DNA of 9,101 nucleotides from Thermoproteus sp. UBA157 (GTDB lineage: Archaea; Thermoproteota; Thermoprotei; Thermoproteales; Thermoproteaceae), in contig DANS01000032.1 in NCBI GenBank assembly GCA_002497345.1, forward strand, positions 25,380 to 34,480. Direction: 5' to 3'. Under the pieces are notes generated by a model. It saw only the letters and a list, made by a program, of their open reading frames with translations, made no database searches and was not told the origin of the DNA. The position numbers and the translations under genes were made by a program. Below are positions 5,783 to 9,101 of the stretch, one piece after another (position 1 is the first letter of the stretch; every line of letters begins with the position of its first letter).

Positions 5783-6464
5783 GCCTCCTCCAGCGCCGCG
5801 TCTGCGAGCAGCTCGGCCTTGCGCTCGTCGAGCTCCGGGATTGGGTCGACGTCTATCACGCGCTCCCCTTCGTCGAACACTCCTATGGACACCTCTGCGT
5901 ATTTAAGGCCCAGATACCTCAGCACCTCGCCCGCCAAGCCGTCGAAGCCCGCGACGGCGAACACCTTTTTGACCTCCTTGGGCTTGGGCATGACCACGCT
6001 TATTTTGGAGAGGGGGTTCCTCATGTAGTTGCGGTGCTCCACGACGCTCTTGGCGCCCTCCACGCTGGTCACGACGCCGTCTAGGCCCAAGCGCCAAGCA
6101 GTCGCCAGAAGCCAAGGCGGCTTGAAGTCCACCTTCTCCACCACGTCTTCGCTAGACAGGACCACGAAGGTTGGGCCGAACTTGGGCAACCAAGCCAGCC
6201 TGTTCAAGGCGTTGTATATAGCATTGAACTGGTTCACGGCCTTGCGGAACAACGACGCGTACGATGCGCCTAGGTATTGGTTCCTTGTTCGGATGAAGGC
6301 CATCACGTCCCCGCCCTCCACGAACGCTTGGGTTATATCGATGATGTCGGCGGAGAGGCCGCGGGCGGATAGATGTTTGGCCAGAAGCCTCTCTCCTAGC
6401 TCGGGCCTATCCGATAATATAACGGCCCTCGCCCCGCTGGCCCCGCTTTCCCCGAAAATTCCAT
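5779..6464 (-). CDS. LysX-related ATP-grasp-like protein, shortened and probably non-catalytic
   Basis: Lies in the lysX position, its stop overlapping lysY as ATGA. LysX ligates alpha-aminoadipate or glutamate to LysW with ATP and has about 280 aa; this protein has about 228. Resemblance to LysX, from memory: an N-terminal strand RAVILSDRPELGERLLAKHL (13-32), FKPP (114-117) for the LysX KPP, VEGAKSVVEHRNYMR (135-149), and ERVIDVDPIPELD (201-213) for the terminal VNE-x-N-PEF. The glycine-rich GSWGR after KPP is replaced by WLLATAW, the RDIR motif is gone, and the segment with RxNxAxGG appears deleted. I infer a pseudoenzyme. The start is uncertain. The ATG at 6464 fits a leaderless start but is one frame off, and it joins the main frame by a -1 shift at TCG-GGG (6455-6450). 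The first standard start in the main frame is GTG at 6321, which would lose 48 residues including the first strand. Confidence 0.72.
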
Positions 6465-6487
6465 ATAGGCCAGGCTCGGCCCTATAT
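6463..6487. promoter_or_regulatory. candidate operator over the lysX-like transcription start
   Basis: ATATAGGCC (6463-6471) and GGCCCTATAT (6478-6487) form an inverted repeat with a one-base bulge and a 6-nt spacer. It runs from the TATA box to the predicted start of transcription, where a bound repressor would block initiation of lysX-like, lysY and lysZ. Which regulator, if any, binds is unknown. Confidence 0.35.
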
Positions 6488-6491
6488 ATAA
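6482..6491 (-). promoter_or_regulatory. TATA box of the lysX-like-lysY-lysZ operon
   Basis: Minus-strand CTTATATATAGG, centred near 6487. It lies in the 42-bp gap after the upstream gene's stop and predicts transcription from about 6462-6464, at an ATG that is one frame off the main reading frame. Confidence 0.65.
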
Positions 6492-6506
6492 GCTTTTTGG
6501 TTCGTG

Positions 6507-6761
6507 CTAGGCCTTGATGAGCCGGTCTACATACATCATGAAGAACACGTCAGCGTTGTGGGGCCCTATGGCCTTAACGAGTGCGCTGTAGACCTCGTCG
6601 GGTCTCTCTAGCGCGAGCTTCTCGAAGGTAGTTCCTACGGTCCTCTTCAGGCGTGTGTTTATCACGACTCTATAGGAGTTGTCCAGCGAGTACCAGAACT
6701 CCAGCAACGCCCTAGGCTGGATCTTTGCCTGGACCGTTTTTATCTGGATTGTGGCGTTCAT
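6507..6761 (-). CDS. 84-aa protein of unknown function
   Basis: Not recognised. The chosen start, ATG at 6761, lies 25 nt from the centre of TTATATATTT (6781-6790), which fits the leaderless pattern in this window. A longer frame from an ATG at 6815 would place that TATA box inside the coding sequence and its own upstream TATA-like box only about 9 nt away, so it is rejected. The protein (MNATIQIKTVQAKIQ at the start, MMYVDRLIKA at the end) looks soluble, with a beta strand, a basic middle (INTRLKRTVG) and two helices. There is no cysteine, signal peptide or membrane segment. It ends 42 bp before the lysX-like operon on the same strand and is divergent from lysK, so a role linked to this pathway is possible but unproven. 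Confidence 0.62.
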   Translation of the reverse strand: MNATIQIKTVQAKIQPRALLEFWYSLDNSYRVVINTRLKRTVGTTFEKLALERPDEVYSALVKAIGPHNADVFFMMYVDRLIKA

Positions 6762-6780
6762 GTGCACGGCGTGGAGGTTG

Positions 6781-6790
6781 AAATATATAA
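6781..6790 (-). promoter_or_regulatory. TATA box of the 84-aa protein gene
   Basis: Minus-strand GTTATATATTTC, centred near 6786 and 25 nt from the ATG at 6761. It decides the start of that gene. Confidence 0.6.
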
Positions 6791-6847
6791 CTTGCGGAGC
6801 GCCGTTGAAAGACATCCCGGATATAAATTTTGTTTAGCGAGCTCAAG

Positions 6848-6857
6848 CTTTTTAAGG
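6848..6857 (+). promoter_or_regulatory. TATA box of lysK
   Basis: CTTTTTAAGG, centred near 6852 and 24 nt before the GTG at 6876. A second TATA-like sequence, GGATATAAATTTTG (6819-6832), lies upstream and could give a longer leader. Confidence 0.55.
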
Positions 6858-6875
6858 ACGGGCCATCAGCGCTCA

Positions 6876-7910
6876 GTGGACTTGAGGGAGCTCTTGGTGA
6901 GGGCCCTCTCCTTATACAGCCCCTCCCACGGCGAGGGGGAGCTGGCGAGATTCCTCCTAGGCGTCGTCAAGCAACACGCCGACGACGCTTGGATAGACGG
7001 GGCCGGCAACGTGGTGGCGGTGAGGGGGAAGGGGGCGCCCGTGGTCTGGCTCCACGCCCACATGGACACCGTGGTCGGCCCCCTCGAGGTGAGAGACGAG
7101 GGCGAGGTCGTAAAGGGCAGAGGCGCCGTAGACGACAAGGGACCCCTCGTGGCGTATCTAGAGGCCTTCCGGACCGCCGAGCCTCGCGGCACGCTGGTCT
7201 TGGCTCTGGTGACTGCCGAGGAGGACGACAGCGCGGGGACCGAGGAGCTGATCAGAGGGGGGCCTCCGAGACCCGACTACGTCTATGTCGGCGAGCCCAC
7301 CGACCTCCACGTGGCCTACGCCTACAGAGGAGGCGGCAAGGTGGAGCTACGGATCAACACGAGGGGCGGCCACGCGTCCAGCCCCATATACGGCAACCCC
7401 TTCGAGGAGCTGTACGCCGCCTACCTCAAGGTCAGGGAGGTCTTGAAGCCCGGCGAGAGGTACGAGGACTTCTCGGTAATGCCTACAGTCGTCAAATGCG
7501 GCGATGCCCCCAACAAGGTCCCGGTCGAATGCACGGCGGTGCTCGACGTCAGGATACCGCCCGGGCATAGTTGCAGAGAGCTCGAGGAGCTCCTGAGGGG
7601 GCTGCCCGCGCGCGTGAGGACTTGTACGGATCCGGCCGAGGTCAGCCCGACGAACCCCGCCGCGAGGGCGCTGGTGAGGGGCCTCCTCAAGGTCGGCGTT
7701 GAGCCGAAGCTCAGCAAGAAATACGGCACCGCCGATTTCAACTTATTGATCGCGCTGACCAAGAACATGGCCGCCTTCGGCCCCGGCGACCCTAGGCTGG
7801 CCCATACGGAGGATGAGGCCATAAAGGTGAGCGATGTGGAGATCGCCGCGAGGGCGCTGAAATACGCCGTGGAGGAGCTAGGCAGATGGGGCCCTCTCAA
7901 GGGCCAGTAG
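6876..7910 (+). CDS. lysK: [LysW]-lysine/[LysW]-ornithine hydrolase
   Basis: A 344-aa zinc or cobalt peptidase of the M20 (ArgE/DapE) family. It cuts lysine or ornithine from the C-terminal Glu of LysW, the last step of the carrier-bound pathway. The active site is complete: H62 in HAHMD with D64 beside it, D86 in RGAVDDKG bridging the metals, the catalytic base E115 with ligand E116 in TAEEDD, E140 in GEPTD, and H310 in AHTEDE. The dimerisation part lies around GGHASSPIYGNPF (164-176). Length is normal for LysK. I choose the GTG at 6876, which follows a TATA box by 24 nt and precedes the usual DLRELLVRALSLYSPS start. An ATG at 6762 extends the frame by 38 residues that look non-homologous and cross both promoters. 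The 3' end overlaps the convergent transporter gene by 33 bp. Confidence 0.92.
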   Translation: MDLRELLVRALSLYSPSHGEGELARFLLGVVKQHADDAWIDGAGNVVAVRGKGAPVVWLHAHMDTVVGPLEVRDEGEVVKGRGAVDDKGPLVAYLEAFRTAEPRGTLVLALVTAEEDDSAGTEELIRGGPPRPDYVYVGEPTDLHVAYAYRGGGKVELRINTRGGHASSPIYGNPFEELYAAYLKVREVLKPGERYEDFSVMPTVVKCGDAPNKVPVECTAVLDVRIPPGHSCRELEELLRGLPARVRTCTDPAEVSPTNPAARALVRGLLKVGVEPKLSKKYGTADFNLLIALTKNMAAFGPGDPRLAHTEDEAIKVSDVEIAARALKYAVEELGRWGPLKGQ

Positions 7911-9062
7911 GCCGACCGAGGCGATAAACGCGCCGATCGATGCAACCGCCACCATGCCGATCGGCATGGAGCCGAAAAGCCCGACGAACAGAGGCGCCCA
8001 TCCCCCTATTAGGAGCCCCCAATTATAACTCACGCCCAAGCCTGTTGCCCTGTGCTCCACGCCGAATTTCTTCGTCAAAACGTAGGGCACAAGGCCCATG
8101 GCGAAGTTCTCCACAGCCGCTAGCAGTATCAAACAAGCTGGCGTTGGGTTCACAATAAGCGCATAGGGAGCGACGGCCGCGGCGGCCGCCATGCTACCTA
8201 TAAACACGGCCCTATGGCCGAGCGGCAACGACAACACGCCGCCTAGGAAAACCGCCAACACGGCCGCTGCAGTTGACGCGGTCATCACCAGAGGCGTCAA
8301 GGCGGGCGCGCCTATGTATTTCAAATACTGAGAATACAAGAGGTAGGTCGAGTAGTAGACGAGGAAGAGCCCCGTGGTCATAACTATCGCGTAGGCCAGC
8401 TCGGTCGACTCCCTCAAGAAGAGGGCGGCCAACGGGTTCCTCTTGGGCCTCCTCCACAAGGGCGACTCGATCGATCTATACCTCAAAGCGAACGCCAAGA
8501 GGGCGGCAACCGCGCCCGTCGCCATGTATATCCTCCATCCAAACTCGGCGAAGCCGGGGCCCATGGCGGCCGACATGGCCGAATACGCCAAGCTGGCCAG
8601 AAGGGCCCCGAGCGGGTAGCCGGTCTGGGCGAAGGCCGACGAGATCTCCCCCCTCCAGCCGCTCCACTCCATTATCATCGCAGTTCCGGGCCCCCACTCT
8701 CCTCCCAGGAAGATGCCCTGTATGGACCTCAGCGCCAACACCGCTATCGGCGCAGCTATGCCGATGGAGCTATACGGCGGCATCGCGGCTACGGCCAACG
8801 CCGAGAGCGAGTAGCCGAGCGTCGTCGCGATTAGCCCGATCCTTCTGCCCGCCCAATCGCCCACATATCCCATCACCACCGAGCCGAGGGGTCTCATGAC
8901 TAACGTGGCGACCAAGGTCGACAAACCGCCGAGGTAGCTGTAGGGGCCCGGGAAGAACAAGGAGCCGAGTAGGGGGAGAATGGGCGTCACGAGCAAGGCG
9001 TCGTATCCGTCCATGACCCAGCCCAGATACGCCGATAGGATCGCGATAGTCCTCTCCTTCAC
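7878..9062 (-). CDS. MFS transporter, metabolite:H+ symporter (MHS) type
   Basis: A 394-aa integral membrane protein with about 12 hydrophobic segments. It begins in TM1 (GWVMDGYDALLVTPILPLLG) with the acidic D-G-Y-D pattern of sugar and organic-acid symporters. The loop 2-3 signature is GDWAGRRIGL. TM4 carries LRSIQGIFLGGEWGP, close to the RxxQGxxxGGE of the MHS family (KgtP, ProP, ShiA). The central loop (about 200-215, ESPLWRRPKRNPL) is basic and cytoplasmic. Known substrates in this family are dicarboxylates, betaine, shikimate and aromatic acids; nothing here fixes the substrate. Being next to lysK does not prove a role in lysine or arginine transport, since the two genes converge. The start GTG at 9062 lies about 28 nt from the centre of a TATA box near the right edge. 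The length is slightly short for the family (about 430). Confidence 0.86.
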   Translation of the reverse strand: MKERTIAILSAYLGWVMDGYDALLVTPILPLLGSLFFPGPYSYLGGLSTLVATLVMRPLGSVVMGYVGDWAGRRIGLIATTLGYSLSALAVAAMPPYSSIGIAAPIAVLALRSIQGIFLGGEWGPGTAMIMEWSGWRGEISSAFAQTGYPLGALLASLAYSAMSAAMGPGFAEFGWRIYMATGAVAALLAFALRYRSIESPLWRRPKRNPLAALFLRESTELAYAIVMTTGLFLVYYSTYLLYSQYLKYIGAPALTPLVMTASTAAAVLAVFLGGVLSLPLGHRAVFIGSMAAAAAVAPYALIVNPTPACLILLAAVENFAMGLVPYVLTKKFGVEHRATGLGVSYNWGLLIGGWAPLFVGLFGSMPIGMVAVASIGAFIASVGLLALERAPSA

Positions 9063-9086
9063 GTAAGACTGGTCATTGTACTGTAC

Positions 9087-9094
9087 TTATATTT
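9087..9094 (-). promoter_or_regulatory. TATA box of the MFS transporter gene
   Basis: Minus-strand CAAAATATAAG, centred near 9090, about 28 nt from the GTG at 9062. This gives a leader of at most a few bases. Confidence 0.5.
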
Positions 9095-9101
9095 TGAGAT
9101 C

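Noticed and set aside
6514..6519. TGATGA resembling a C box of a C/D guide RNA
   Set aside because: It lies within the 3' end of the 84-aa gene, and no matching D box at a suitable distance was seen.
6762..6815. Longer start of the 84-aa gene at the ATG at 6815
   Set aside because: The best TATA box would then lie within the coding sequence; the ATG at 6761 fits the 25-nt leaderless spacing.
6762..6875. N-terminal extension of LysK from an ATG at 6762
   Set aside because: It would run over the promoters of both lysK and the divergent gene, and its 38 residues do not resemble M20 peptidases.
9062..9076. ATG at 9076 upstream of the transporter GTG
   Set aside because: It reads MTSLT and stops at once, out of frame with the transporter. 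Unlike the lysX-like and argG cases there is no GGGG tract, and the GTG start keeps a full TM1.

Overview
The window looks like chromosome from a hyperthermophilic crenarchaeon of the Thermoproteales (Thermoproteus/Pyrobaculum type). I infer this from the high GC coding sequence, dense packing with ATGA and single-base overlaps, GTG starts, and AT-rich TATA boxes centred about 23-25 nt before the start codon with no Shine-Dalgarno site, i.e. leaderless mRNAs. The gene set is also typical: amino acid synthesis on the LysW carrier protein. The genus assignment is inference; no rRNA or tRNA is present to confirm it. No IS element, CRISPR array or RNA gene was seen.

Layout. 1-318: small unknown protein, open at the left edge. 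340-1595 (+): a beta-decarboxylating dehydrogenase of the isopropylmalate/homoisocitrate family and a one-base-overlapping, cysteine-rich 91-aa protein. 1536-2335 (-): a CbiX-like chelatase relative, overlapping its convergent neighbour by 60 bp, preceded by a 54-aa zinc-ribbon gene. 2336-2471: AT-rich spacer with two perfect palindromes. 2472-6464 (-): the core biosynthetic block. A LysX-related ATP-grasp-like gene, lysY and lysZ are joined by ATGA overlaps; lysW and then argG follow, each with its own promoter. 6507-6761 (-): 84-aa unknown protein. 6876-7910 (+): lysK, divergent from it. 7878-9062 (-): MFS transporter of the metabolite:H+ symporter type, overlapping the lysK end by 33 bp.

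How the genes work together. LysW carries alpha-aminoadipate (lysine branch) or glutamate (arginine branch) on its C-terminal Glu. LysX-type ligases load it, LysZ phosphorylates, LysY reduces, an aminotransferase (not in this window) aminates, and LysK releases lysine or ornithine. ArgG then serves arginine synthesis. The dehydrogenase at the left would make 2-oxo acids upstream of leucine and/or alpha-aminoadipate.

Most interesting: the gene in the lysX position looks like a shortened LysX relative without the nucleotide and phosphate loops, i.e. a possible pseudoenzyme. It and argG share an odd start: an ATG at the predicted leaderless transcription start lies one frame off the main coding frame, and TCG-GGG lies where a -1 shift would join the two.
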